From the NCBI RefSeq assembly GCF_029223485.1, contig NZ_JARHTP010000005.1, positions 124,001 to 188,000 of the forward strand: 64,000 bases of DNA. The letters are read 5' to 3'. The notes beneath the pieces were generated by a model, which worked only from the letters and a program-made list of their open reading frames with translations, was not told the DNA's origin and ran no database searches. Numbering within the stretch: position 1 is the stretch's first letter; each line of letters begins with the position of its first letter. Both the position numbers and the translations under genes were made by a program. Positions 19,404 through 27,986 of this stretch are shown here, one piece after another. The stretch is from Streptomyces coacervatus (lineage in GTDB: Bacteria > Actinomycetota > Actinomycetes > Streptomycetales > Streptomycetaceae).

Positions 19404-19447
19404 CCCGGCGGCGTACGGACGCGGAAAAGGCAGGTAGGTTCGAGGGC

Positions 19448-19807
19448 GTGAGCGCCAACAGAAATGAGCACGGCAACCCGCAGCACGACAAGCTGCCCAT
19501 CCGGATGCTGCACGACCGGGTTCTGGTCAAGCAGGACACCGGGGAGGGTGAGCGGCGGTCGGGCGGGGGCATCCTGATTCCCGCCACCGCGGCGGTCGGG
19601 CGTCGGCTGGCCTGGGCCGAGGTCGTCGCCGTCGGGCAGAACGTGCGGACCGTGGAGCCGGGCGACCGGGTGCTGTACGACCCCGAGGACCGCGCCGAGG
19701 TCGAGGTGCGCGGGGTCGCCTATGTGCTGATGCGTGAGCGCGATCTGCACGCCGTGGCCGCCGACCGGTTCGAGGGGTCCGAGGACACCACGGGTCTCTA
19801 CCTGTAG
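19448..19807 (+). CDS. GroES-like co-chaperonin
   Basis: The 119-residue protein starts at GTG 19448. The Cpn10 fold is suggested by LPIRMLHDRVLVKQD (MLHDRVLV is the GroES-type opening), SGGGILIPATAA (mobile-loop region), AEVVAVGQNV and VEPGDRVLYDPEDRAEVEV. It is slightly longer than typical GroES and there is no groEL beside it, so it is an orphan paralogue rather than the main GroES. It ends before a strong terminator at 19833. Confidence 0.8.
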   Translation: MSANRNEHGNPQHDKLPIRMLHDRVLVKQDTGEGERRSGGGILIPATAAVGRRLAWAEVVAVGQNVRTVEPGDRVLYDPEDRAEVEVRGVAYVLMRERDLHAVAADRFEGSEDTTGLYL

Positions 19808-19832
19808 ATCGACCTGTAGATCGACGGCGAGA

Positions 19833-19865
19833 AGGGCCGGTGACCATCGTCACCGGCCCTCTTTG
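19833..19865 (+). terminator. rho-independent terminator
   Basis: AGGGCCGGTGAC and GTCACCGGCCCT form a perfect 12-bp stem around CATC, followed by CTTT. It follows the GroES-like gene and insulates the riboswitch-controlled exporter. A doubled GTAGATCGAC lies just before it. Confidence 0.85.
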
Positions 19866-19897
19866 CTGCCCGTTTGCTACATTCGAAGGAGCCCGAG

Positions 19898-19946
19898 CCC
19901 GACGAGACGCGCCGTACCGGGACAGCAGGATCAGCAAAGACGACGC
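19898..19946 (+). ncRNA. guanidine-III riboswitch (ykkC-III)
   Basis: The sequence matches the ykkC-III pattern: CCCGACGAG, then CGCGCCGTACCGGG (the second strand of the first stem), then a GACAGCAGGA linker and AAGACGACGC that folds back as a pseudoknot. It lies 34 bases before an SMR exporter gene with GGAGG in between. That is the genomic setting expected of guanidine-sensing riboswitches that induce guanidinium exporters. Confidence 0.75.
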
Positions 19947-19979
19947 ACCCCTTGCAACGCCTGTTTCGGAGGTGCCGTC

Positions 19980-20300
19980 ATGGCCTGGGTTCTGCTGCTC
20001 GTCGCCGGTCTGCTGGAAGTCGGCTGGTCGATCGGGATGAAGTACACGGACGGGTTCACCCGGCTCGTGCCGAGCGTGTTCACCGGTGCGGGCATCGTCG
20101 CCAGCATGGTGTTGCTGTCTTACGCCGCCAAGTCCCTCCCCATCGGTACCGCCTATGGCGTCTGGGTCGGGATCGGGGCGGCCGGTGCGGCGGTGCTCGG
20201 GATGGTGGTGCTGGGGGAGCCGGTCACCGCCGCCCGGATCTTCTTCGTGTGTCTGCTGCTGGTCGCCGTGGTGGGGCTGAAGGCGACCTCCGGGCACTAG
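19980..20300 (+). CDS. sugE: SMR-family guanidinium exporter (SugE/Gdx type)
   Basis: The 106-residue four-helix small multidrug resistance protein has Glu13 in GLLEVGWSIGMKY as the conserved substrate/proton-coupling residue. The helix-2/3 region SYAAKSLPIGTAYGVWVGIGAAG and GMVVLGEP are typical of the SugE/Gdx branch, which exports guanidinium. The guanidine-III riboswitch upstream supports this over a quaternary-ammonium role. ATG 19980 follows GGAGG. It is convergent with the penicillin-binding protein gene. SMR proteins act as homo- or heterodimers; no second SMR gene is next to it. Confidence 0.88.
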   Translation: MAWVLLLVAGLLEVGWSIGMKYTDGFTRLVPSVFTGAGIVASMVLLSYAAKSLPIGTAYGVWVGIGAAGAAVLGMVVLGEPVTAARIFFVCLLLVAVVGLKATSGH

Positions 20301-20314
20301 AGACTGCTGGACCG

Positions 20315-22714
20315 CTAGGTCACCGGGCCGCCTGTGCCCGCTGTGGCTCCTCCGGTGTCGGTGCCTGTTGTGGTGTCGCCGGTTGTGCCTCCGGTGTCGG
20401 TGCCGGCCGTCGTTCCGCCGTCCGTGGTGTCTCCGGTGGTGCCGCCCGTCGAGGTGGTTCCGCCGTCGGTCGTTCCGCCGGTCGTGGTGTTGCCCGTCGT
20501 TCCGCCGGTGGTCGGTGTGCCGCCCGTGGTCGTCCCGCCGTTCGTCGTGCCGCCGTTGTTCTGGCCCTGGGTCTGGCCCTGGTTGGCCTGGCCGTTCGTG
20601 GTGGGCGTGCCGCCGTTGGTCGTGCCGCCCGTGGTCGGCTGCTGCGGGGGCTCGGTGGTGGCGGGGGGTTCGGTCTCTTCGGCGCCCGGCTGCAGCTGGA
20701 GGTCGAAGTCCGTGGCCGGCTTCCCCTTCAGGGCGGCCTTGGTGTACTGCACCCAGACATCGGCGGGCGGGCCGCTGCCGTTGATGCGGGGCAGGCCCAG
20801 TGCGCCGTACAGCGGTTTGTGGGCGGCCGTGACCGGGTCCTGGCCCATGACCGAGACGACGGTCGCGAGGTCGGGTGTGTAGCCGGCGAACCACGCGGCC
20901 GTGTCCTTCTCCGCGGTGCCGGTCTTGGCGGCGGCGGGGCGGTCCGTGTCCTGGGCGACGGTCGCGGTGCCGTTCTCGACGACGCTCTGGAGGACGGAGG
21001 TGGTGGTGTCGGCGGCCTCGCGGCTGACGGCCTTCGAGGTCGTGTCCTTCGGCAGGTCCACGACGTCCTTGCCGTCCTTGGTGATCGAGTCGATCATCGT
21101 GTACACGCCGTGCTCGCCGTGGTTGGCGAGCGTCGCATAGGACTCCGCCATGTCGAGGACGCTGGCGGTGTTCACGCCGAGCGCGATCGAGGGCGTCGAG
21201 GTCAGGTCGGGGGTGTCGGACGGGACGCCGAGGGCGATCGCCGTCTGCTTCACCTTCTCGGGGCCCACGTCCACGGCCATCTGTGCGTACACCGAGTTGA
21301 CGGACTTGTCGGTGGCGGTGCGCACGGAGATGTCGCCGTACGAGACCTGGTCCTCGTTCTCCGGCGCGTAGCTGCCGCCGGACCAGCCCTGCACGGGGCG
21401 CTGGTTGGTGCCGTCGTAGTAGGTGTTCGGGGTGATGGTCTGGCCGTCCTGCGTGGTGGAGTGGTTCTGGACGGCCGAGGCGAAGACGAAGGGCTTGAAG
21501 GTGGAGCCGACCTGGAAGTCGCCGCGGGTCGCGCCGTTCGTGTACTGCTTGACGTAGTCGATTCCGCCGTACATCGCGACGACCTTGCCGGTCTTCGGGT
21601 CGACGGAGGCGCCGCCCGCGCGGACGTAGTTGTCGACCTTGTTGTTCTTCTTGTCGAGCTTCTTCATCACCTGGTCGTTGACGGCCTTCACGAAGGCGTT
21701 CTGCCTGCTCTTCTGCAGGGTGGTGGTGATGCGGTAGCCGCCTGCTTCGAGGTCGTCCGTGGAGACGATCTTGTTCTTGGTGAGGTAGTCCCTGATCGCG
21801 GTGACGATGTAGCCGCGCTGCCCGGACATGCCGGTGGAGGTGGTCTGTTCCTTCGGCATGGGGAACTTGAGGCCGGTCCGCTCGGACTGGGTCAGCCAGC
21901 CCTTCTTGACCATGCCGTCGAGGACGTAGTTCCAGCGGGCCACGGCCGCCGCTTTGTTCTCGGGGTGGGCGACGACGTCGTATTCGCTGGGGGCGTTGAC
22001 GAGGGCGGCGAGGTAGGCCGCGTGGGCCGGGTCGAGGGCGGTGGCGTCCTGGCCGTAGTAGGCCTGGGCGGCGGCCTGGATGCCGTAGGCGTTGCGGCCG
22101 AAGTAGCTGGTGTTGAGGTAGCCCTCGAGGATCTGGTCCTTGGACTCCGTGCGGTCCAGCTTGATCGAGATGAAGAACTCCTTCACCTTGCGGGTGACGG
22201 TCTGTTCCTGCGCGAGGTAGTAGTTCTTCACGTACTGCTGGGTGATCGTGGAGCCGGACTGCTTGCCCTTGCCGGTGGCGGTGTTCCAGGCGGCGCGCAC
22301 CATCGCCTTGGGGTCGATCGCGGACTCGGTGTAGAAGTCGCGGTCCTCGGCGGCGAGTACGGCGTGCTGGGCGTTCTTGGAGACCTGGGCGAGGGAGACG
22401 TTCTCGCGGTTGATCTCTCCGTCGCGGGCGAGTTGGGAGCCGTCGGCATACAGGTAGACATTGGACTGCTTGGTGGCGAGGGCGTTCGCCGGGGGGATCT
22501 TGACCAGGGAGTAGCCGAGGAAGAACAGGCCGATCAGCAGGAGTATGCCGATCACGCAGGTGCCGAGCACCATGCGCCAGGTCGGGATCAGCCGGCGCCA
22601 GCCCGTGCGCTTCGGCCGCTTCGGCTTTGTGCCGTCCGGCGGCTGGGGAGCACCTTGTGATTCTCTCGGTGCCCAGCCAGGGGTCGGCTGCTTCGGCTGC
22701 GGCTCGTCGCTCAT
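20315..22714 (-). CDS. class A penicillin-binding protein (transglycosylase/transpeptidase)
   Basis: The 799-residue protein has a short cytoplasmic head and a membrane anchor (MVLGTCVIGILLLIGLFFLG). A GT51 glycosyltransferase domain follows (AAEDRDFYTESAIDPKAMVRA, KQSGSTITQQYVKNYYL). The penicillin-binding domain shows Ser404 in STFKPF (SxxK), SVN in DKSVNSVYA (SxN) and Lys597 in KTGTAEK (KTG). It polymerises and cross-links peptidoglycan outside the membrane. The last 100 residues are a Thr/Gly-rich run with a repeated GGTTTGGT-type unit, an unusually long low-complexity tail. ATG 22714 was chosen. Confidence 0.93.
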   Translation of the reverse strand: MSDEPQPKQPTPGWAPRESQGAPQPPDGTKPKRPKRTGWRRLIPTWRMVLGTCVIGILLLIGLFFLGYSLVKIPPANALATKQSNVYLYADGSQLARDGEINRENVSLAQVSKNAQHAVLAAEDRDFYTESAIDPKAMVRAAWNTATGKGKQSGSTITQQYVKNYYLAQEQTVTRKVKEFFISIKLDRTESKDQILEGYLNTSYFGRNAYGIQAAAQAYYGQDATALDPAHAAYLAALVNAPSEYDVVAHPENKAAAVARWNYVLDGMVKKGWLTQSERTGLKFPMPKEQTTSTGMSGQRGYIVTAIRDYLTKNKIVSTDDLEAGGYRITTTLQKSRQNAFVKAVNDQVMKKLDKKNNKVDNYVRAGGASVDPKTGKVVAMYGGIDYVKQYTNGATRGDFQVGSTFKPFVFASAVQNHSTTQDGQTITPNTYYDGTNQRPVQGWSGGSYAPENEDQVSYGDISVRTATDKSVNSVYAQMAVDVGPEKVKQTAIALGVPSDTPDLTSTPSIALGVNTASVLDMAESYATLANHGEHGVYTMIDSITKDGKDVVDLPKDTTSKAVSREAADTTTSVLQSVVENGTATVAQDTDRPAAAKTGTAEKDTAAWFAGYTPDLATVVSVMGQDPVTAAHKPLYGALGLPRINGSGPPADVWVQYTKAALKGKPATDFDLQLQPGAEETEPPATTEPPQQPTTGGTTNGGTPTTNGQANQGQTQGQNNGGTTNGGTTTGGTPTTGGTTGNTTTGGTTDGGTTSTGGTTGDTTDGGTTAGTDTGGTTGDTTTGTDTGGATAGTGGPVT

Positions 22715-22917
22715 CTTGTGCACGGACTCCTGTTTCGCGTCGTACGTTCCCGTACGCCCTCGTACGCCATTTGCGCCCCCTCTTGAAGACTCTCGCACCA
22801 TGCGTTCCGTTCCCGGATTGCGGCACGCGTCCGGTCGGGAAAATGCGTGGCGTGCGTCACTGGCAGCGGACTAGGCTCCTGCGCTTCGGTGTCGGGCGGT
22901 CCGGGAGGTTGACTCAC

Positions 22918-23718
22918 GTGGGTTCGGGACGGTTGTACGCGGCCGTCGCGATGGGTGGTTTCAGACGGTACGCGACGTATCGGGCGGCTACTGCGGCCGG
23001 GGTGTTCACCAACACGGTCTTCGGGTTGATCCTCGTCTACACGTATCTGGCGCTGTGGGACCAGAAACCGCACCTCGGTGGATACGACCAGGCACAGGCT
23101 GTCACGTATGTGTGGCTGGGGCAGGCGCTGTTGTCGACGCTGGCGATCGGGGGCAGCGGTGTCGAGGTCGAGCTGATGGAGCGGATCAGGACCGGTGACA
23201 TCGCGATCGATCTCTACCGGCCGGCGGATCTCCAACTGTGGTGGCTGGCGGCCGACTTGGGGCGGGCACTGTTTCAGCTTCTCGGGCGCGGCGTGATCCC
23301 GTTCGCGTTCGGCGCGCTGGTGTTTCCGGTGGCGCTGCCGCGCGACTGGGGGAGCTGGGCTGCGTTCACGGTGGCCGTGCTGCTCGGGATGGCGGTCAGT
23401 TTCGGTATCCGCTATCTGGTCGCGCTGCTCACGTTCTGGCTGATGGACGGTACGGGCATGACGCACATGACGATGCTGGCGGGGTTCTTCTGTTCGGGGA
23501 TGGTGCTGCCGCTGAATGTGTTCCCGGGCGCGCTCGGCGATGTCGTACGGGATCTTCCGTGGTCGGCGCTGTTGCAGAAGCCGGCGGACGTGCTGCTGGG
23601 GGAGGCCGATCCGTGGAGCACGTTCGCCTTCCAGGGGGCGTGGGCGGTGGCATTGCTGGTGGCCGGGCGGATGGTGCAGTCGGTGGCGACGCGGAGGGTG
23701 GTCGTTCAGGGTGGCTGA
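22918..23718 (+). CDS. ABC-2 type transporter permease
   Basis: This 266-residue membrane protein has about six hydrophobic segments (TAAGVFTNTVFGLILVYTYL, FTVAVLLGMAVSFGIRYLVALL and others). MERIRTGDIAIDLYRPADL is the signature stretch of the DUF990-like ABC-2 permeases that come in pairs. It starts at GTG 22918 after GGGAGGT; the open frame upstream is not family-like. It forms a three-gene exporter with the next permease (overlap of 8 bases) and the ATPase. The substrate is unknown. Confidence 0.85.
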   Translation: MGSGRLYAAVAMGGFRRYATYRAATAAGVFTNTVFGLILVYTYLALWDQKPHLGGYDQAQAVTYVWLGQALLSTLAIGGSGVEVELMERIRTGDIAIDLYRPADLQLWWLAADLGRALFQLLGRGVIPFAFGALVFPVALPRDWGSWAAFTVAVLLGMAVSFGIRYLVALLTFWLMDGTGMTHMTMLAGFFCSGMVLPLNVFPGALGDVVRDLPWSALLQKPADVLLGEADPWSTFAFQGAWAVALLVAGRMVQSVATRRVVVQGG

Positions 23719-24532
23719 GGTGGGCCGGGTGGTGGACGGGCTGCGCGCCTACCGTCTGATCGGTGCGATGTGGATCCGCTCCACGATGGCGTACCGCGCG
23801 TCCTTCGCGATGACGACGATCGCGAACTTCGCGGTGACCGGGCTGGACTTCGTCGCGATCCTGCTGATGTTCTCGCGGATCGATGTGCTCGGCGGGTGGC
23901 CGCTGCCCGAAGTGGCCTTTCTGTACGGCCTGTCGTGCGTGGCGTTCGGTCTCGCGGATCTGGCGATCGGCTCGATGGAGCGGCTGGGGCAGCGGGTGCG
24001 CGACGGCACGCTGGACACCCTGTTGGTGCGTCCGGCGCCCGTGCTGGCGCAGGTGGCGGCCGACCGGTTCGCGCTGCGCCGGCTCGGCCGGATCACTCAG
24101 GGGGCGCTGGTGCTCGGGTATGCGCTGGGCACCGTCGACATCGCCTGGACCCCGCTGAAGGTGCTGCTGATGCCGGTGATCGTGCTGAGCGGCGCGGGGA
24201 TCTTCTGCGCGGTGTTCGTGGCCGGTGCGGCGTTCCAGTTCGTGGCGCAGGACGCGTCCGAGGTGCAGAACGCGTTCACATACGGCGGGACGACGATGTT
24301 GCAGTACCCGCCGACCGTGTTTGGCAAGGAGCTGGTGCGCGGGGTGACGTTCCTGCTGCCGTTGTCCTTCGTCAACTGGCTGCCCGCCGCCTATCTGCTG
24401 GGGCGGCCGGTCCCGCTCGGTCTGCCGCGGTGGGTGGCTTTCGTGTCGCCGCTGGTGGCGGTGGCCTGCTGTGCGCTGTCCGGGCTGGCATGGCGGGCGG
24501 GGCTCAGGTCGTATCGGAGTACAGGGAGCTAG
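23711..24532 (+). CDS. ABC-2 type transporter permease, second subunit
   Basis: The 273-residue protein is paralogous to the preceding permease: RVRDGTLDTLLVRPAPV corresponds to RIRTGDIAIDLYRPADL there. It has about six membrane helices (FAMTTIANFAVTGLDFVAILLMF, VLLMPVIVLSGAGIFCAVFVAG and others). It starts at GTG 23711, overlapping the upstream stop by eight bases (another in-frame GTG lies at 23720), and ends six bases before the ATPase gene, so all three genes are translationally coupled. Confidence 0.85.
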   Translation: MAEVGRVVDGLRAYRLIGAMWIRSTMAYRASFAMTTIANFAVTGLDFVAILLMFSRIDVLGGWPLPEVAFLYGLSCVAFGLADLAIGSMERLGQRVRDGTLDTLLVRPAPVLAQVAADRFALRRLGRITQGALVLGYALGTVDIAWTPLKVLLMPVIVLSGAGIFCAVFVAGAAFQFVAQDASEVQNAFTYGGTTMLQYPPTVFGKELVRGVTFLLPLSFVNWLPAAYLLGRPVPLGLPRWVAFVSPLVAVACCALSGLAWRAGLRSYRSTGS

Positions 24533-24538
24533 CGGACA

Positions 24539-25561
24539 GTGGACAACGACCTCGTGGACAGCGACTGCACGGACACCGACTTCATCGAACTCGACCATGT
24601 CGAGAAGGTCTTCGACGTACGCAAGAAGACCGGCTTCCTCAGGCGTGAGCGTCGGCAGGTGCGGGCCGTCGACGGCATCTCCTTCACCGTGGCGCGCGGC
24701 GAGATGGTCGGCTACATCGGGCCGAACGGCGCCGGAAAGTCGACGACGATCAAGATGCTGACCGGGATCCTGACCCCGAGCGGCGGCCGGCTGCGGGTCG
24801 CGGGCATCGACCCCTCCCGTGAGCGCACCCGCCTGGCTCACCGCATCGGGGTGGTGTTCGGGCAGCGTACGACGTTGTGGTGGGACCTGCCGCTGATCGA
24901 CTCGTACAAGCTGATGCACCGCATGTACCGGATCCCGGACGCCCGTTACCGCGAGAACCTCGACCGCTGCGTCGAACTCCTCGAACTGGGCGAGCTGTTG
25001 GACGTCCCCGTACGGCAGCTGTCGCTGGGCCAGCGGATGCGCGGGGACATCGCGGCGGCGCTGCTGCACGACCCCGAGGTGCTGTACCTCGACGAGCCGA
25101 CGATCGGGCTGGACGTCATCTCCAAGGCCAAAGTGCGCGGATTCCTGCGGGAGTTGAACGCCGAGCGCGGCACGACCGTCCTGCTGACCACCCACGACCT
25201 GCAGGACATCGAGCAGCTGTGCTCGCGGGTGATGGTCATCGACCACGGGCGGCTCATGTACGACGGTGCGCTCGCCGGGCTGCACGAGGTGGGGGAGAGC
25301 GAACGCACCCTGGTGGTGGACCTGGAGCGGGAGACGGCGCCGATCGACGCGGCGCCCGCGCGGGTGGTGAAGGTGGAGGGGCCGCGGCAGTGGCTGGCGT
25401 TCCCGGCGGGCGAGTCGGCGGCGGCGCTGGTGGCGCGGATCGCGGCGGAGTATCCGCTGGTGGATCTCTCGGTACGGGAGCCGGACATCGAGGCGGTGAT
25501 CGCCAAGATGTATGCGGGCACGGGCACGGGCTCGGGACAGGCCGAGAAAGCGGCCTCGTAG
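24539..25561 (+). CDS. ABC transporter ATP-binding protein
   Basis: The 340-residue ATPase has Walker A GPNGAGKSTT at residues 61-70, signature LSLGQRMRGD, Walker B VLYLDEPTIGLD and the switch loop LLTTHDLQDIE. The C-terminal 90 residues after the nucleotide domain are typical of ATPases paired with DUF990-like ABC-2 permeases. It starts at GTG 24539, six bases after the second permease. It powers export of an unknown molecule. Confidence 0.93.
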   Translation: MDNDLVDSDCTDTDFIELDHVEKVFDVRKKTGFLRRERRQVRAVDGISFTVARGEMVGYIGPNGAGKSTTIKMLTGILTPSGGRLRVAGIDPSRERTRLAHRIGVVFGQRTTLWWDLPLIDSYKLMHRMYRIPDARYRENLDRCVELLELGELLDVPVRQLSLGQRMRGDIAAALLHDPEVLYLDEPTIGLDVISKAKVRGFLRELNAERGTTVLLTTHDLQDIEQLCSRVMVIDHGRLMYDGALAGLHEVGESERTLVVDLERETAPIDAAPARVVKVEGPRQWLAFPAGESAAALVARIAAEYPLVDLSVREPDIEAVIAKMYAGTGTGSGQAEKAAS

Positions 25562-25593
25562 CCTCCGGACGGGTGAACTCGTAGGCTGCTTGT

Positions 25594-26406
25594 ATGACCG
25601 ACGACGCCGCAGTCCCGGAGCTTCGCGCATCCGACGCCGATCGTGAACGAGTCGCCGAGGTCCTGCGGGACGCCCTCGCGGAGGGGCGTCTCGACATGGA
25701 GGAGTTCGAGGAGCGGCTGGAGGCCACCTACAAGGCGCGGACATACGGCGAGCTGACGCCGATCACCCGTGATCTGCCGGCCGCCGGGGTCACGCCGCCT
25801 CCTGTGGTGTCGCTGGTCAAGGAGCCTGTGCAGAGCGGGAGTTGGGCGGGGCGGATCGTCGGCGGCGAGGGGTCGTCGACGTGGGCGGTCGCCGTGATGT
25901 CGGGGTTCCAGCGCAAGGGGCGCTGGACCGTGCCGAAGGTCTTCAACTGCTTCGCCTTCTGGGGCGGCGGGGAGATCGATCTGCGCGAGGCGAACTTCGC
26001 GGACCACGAGGTCGAGATCAACTGCGTCGCGATCATGGGCGGGATGAACATCATCGTGCCGCCGGGTGTCGAGGTCGTCGTGCGCGGCATCGGGATCATG
26101 GGCGGGTTCGACCACAGCGAGGAGGGCGTACCGGGGGAGCCCGGGGCGCCGCGGGTGATCGTGAACGGCTTCGCCTTCTGGGGCGGTGTCGGCATCGAGC
26201 GCAAGGTGACCAAGGAGGAGCGGCGCCGCCTGAAGGAGGAGCGCCGCCAGGGGAAGCTGGACCGCGGGGCCGGGCACCCGCTGGGCGAGGGGTTCGGGGA
26301 CCACCGGCGGATGCTGGAGGAGCACCGCGAGTGGCGGCGCGATATGCACGAGCAGCGGCGCGAGCGGCACCGGGAGCGGCGGGACAGGCGCCGTTACGGC
26401 GACTAG
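25594..26406 (+). CDS. DUF1707 (SHOCT-like) and LiaF-like domain protein
   Basis: The 270-residue protein starts MTDDAAVPELRASDADRERV. Residues 9-62 form the DUF1707 SHOCT-like domain (RASDADRERVAEVLRDALAEGRLDMEEFEERL). The middle resembles the LiaF C-terminal/DUF1707-associated beta-helix (VFNCFAFWGGGEIDLREANF, repeated as VNGFAFWGGVGIERK). The last 60 residues are a very basic, Arg-rich coiled segment. Such proteins are linked to cell-envelope stress responses, but that is family-level knowledge only. It lies 32 bases after the ABC ATPase gene. Confidence 0.82.
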   Translation: MTDDAAVPELRASDADRERVAEVLRDALAEGRLDMEEFEERLEATYKARTYGELTPITRDLPAAGVTPPPVVSLVKEPVQSGSWAGRIVGGEGSSTWAVAVMSGFQRKGRWTVPKVFNCFAFWGGGEIDLREANFADHEVEINCVAIMGGMNIIVPPGVEVVVRGIGIMGGFDHSEEGVPGEPGAPRVIVNGFAFWGGVGIERKVTKEERRRLKEERRQGKLDRGAGHPLGEGFGDHRRMLEEHREWRRDMHEQRRERHRERRDRRRYGD

Positions 26407-26461
26407 TGAACCGGCGGTGGGGCTACGCCAGGAACGACTGCCCGCAGGCTGCGTCGGCCGC

Positions 26462-27799
26462 TCACAGTTCCGCCGGCGCCGAGCCCCTCAACTCATCCAG
26501 GTCGAAGGTCTGCGCCATCCTCGCGAACCCCTTGTCGGTCGGGTGGAGATGGTCGCCCGAGTCGTAGTCGGAGCGCAGCCTGCGCGGGTTGTACGGGTCC
26601 CTCAGCGCCTTGTCGAAGTCGACGACGGCGTCGTAGATCCGGCCCGAGCGGATCTCCGCGTTGATCTCTTCCCGCACCGCCTCACGGGCGGGGGCGTAAC
26701 CCCGGTGGCCCTGGAAGGGCATCAGGGTCGCGCCGATGACCTTGATGCCGCGGGCGTGGGCCTGGCGGACCAGGGTGCGCAGGCCGTCGAGGATCTTGTC
26801 CGGGTCGGCGAGGCGGGGGTTGCGCAGGATGTCGTTGACGCCGAGGTCGATGACGACGACCTTGACGTTCGTACGGGAGAGGGCGTCACGGGAGAAGCGG
26901 GCGAGGCCGCTCTGGTTGTCGGCGGGGCGGCCCAGGCCGCTCGCGAGGACCTGGTTTCCGCTGATGCCCTCGTTGACGACGCTGTAGCGCGGCAGGTCCT
27001 GGCCGGACTGGACGGCGGTGCGCAGTCGCTCCGAAAGGACGTCCGTCCAGCGGTGGTTGGCGTTCTGCGTGGACGTTATGCCGTCGGTGAGGGAGTCGCC
27101 GAAGGCGACGACGGTGCCGTCCGACTCGTTGCTCAGCACATCCAGCGCGGTGAGGTAACGCCAGAACGGCGTCTGCTCGGTGTACCCGGTGCCGGTCACG
27201 TCCTCGGTGAGGTCGCCCTCGGCGACGTAGGAGATCTGACGGGCGTGCGGGTGGTAGGTGACCGGGCCGGACTGGCTGGGGGAGTAGGTGGTGACCAGGA
27301 CGTCGCTGTTCTGCGGGATGACGATGCGGACGGCGTCGCTCAGGATCTGCTGTCCGGCCGGGATGACGACCGCCGTGCTGCCGCCGAAGGTCAGCCGCCG
27401 CATGGTGTCCGCGGACGCCGCCGCGGTGTCGGAGGCGACGGCCACGGCGATCGAGGCGTGGGTGATGGTCAGCGCCGTCTGGCCGTAGAGATTGGAGAGG
27501 GTGATGCGGGCGCTCGTACCGCCCACGCTCGTGTGCACGACGTTGCGGACCGACCGGCCCGCCATGCCGAACGTCTCCGTGCCGGGCTCGGCGCCGGCCG
27601 GGGAGGCGGACCAGGAGCCGACCCAGATGCCGGTGGAGGCGGGGGCGGCGGAGTTGTGCGGGGCGCGGCCCCCGGCGAGGGAGTTCTTGCCGTCGCCGCC
27701 GCCGTCGCCGGCTGCGACACCGACGTATATGGCGGCGGAAAGGCCCACGATCACGGCGATGATCGCGGATAGCAGGGCATAACCGTGACGCTTGGTCAT
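26462..27799 (-). CDS. secreted SGNH/GDSL-type hydrolase
   Basis: The 445-residue protein starts MTKRHGYALLSAIIAVIVGLSAAIYVG, a signal or anchor segment. The four SGNH blocks are visible: VVAFGDSLTDG (block I, nucleophile Ser), VNEGISGNQV (II), VIDLGVNDI (III) and SGDHLHPTDKG (V, catalytic Asp/His). An N-terminal beta-rich domain of about 180 residues precedes them. It is an extracellular esterase/lipase-like enzyme of unknown substrate. ATG 27799 follows GAGGAG; a start 24 bases upstream is possible. It is convergent with the DUF1707 gene and divergent from the DUF445 gene. Confidence 0.88.
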   Translation of the reverse strand: MTKRHGYALLSAIIAVIVGLSAAIYVGVAAGDGGGDGKNSLAGGRAPHNSAAPASTGIWVGSWSASPAGAEPGTETFGMAGRSVRNVVHTSVGGTSARITLSNLYGQTALTITHASIAVAVASDTAAASADTMRRLTFGGSTAVVIPAGQQILSDAVRIVIPQNSDVLVTTYSPSQSGPVTYHPHARQISYVAEGDLTEDVTGTGYTEQTPFWRYLTALDVLSNESDGTVVAFGDSLTDGITSTQNANHRWTDVLSERLRTAVQSGQDLPRYSVVNEGISGNQVLASGLGRPADNQSGLARFSRDALSRTNVKVVVIDLGVNDILRNPRLADPDKILDGLRTLVRQAHARGIKVIGATLMPFQGHRGYAPAREAVREEINAEIRSGRIYDAVVDFDKALRDPYNPRRLRSDYDSGDHLHPTDKGFARMAQTFDLDELRGSAPAEL

Positions 27800-27986
27800 G
27801 CGGTGCGTTCTCCTCGGGCGCATGGGAGCCCGAGGCTCCGAAGTGATCACCCCATGATGCGGCATGGGGTGAGGGTTCGTTGGACAGGACCCCCCTTTCC
27901 CCACGGACGCCGGGAACTCTTGTTCCGTTCCGGGAGTCGGTCAGGAAGGGACAATGTGTGCACGGGATCACGAACGGGTGGAGCGT

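Noticed and set aside
20334..20700. Val/Pro-rich plus-strand frames over the tail of the penicillin-binding protein, considered as a repetitive surface protein.
   Set aside because: They are antisense to the Thr/Gly-rich repeat tail of the penicillin-binding protein.
19527..22826. A 1099-codon minus-strand frame overlapping several genes.
   Set aside because: Arg/His/Pro-rich shadow of the penicillin-binding protein frame, and it runs through the GroES-like gene and riboswitch.
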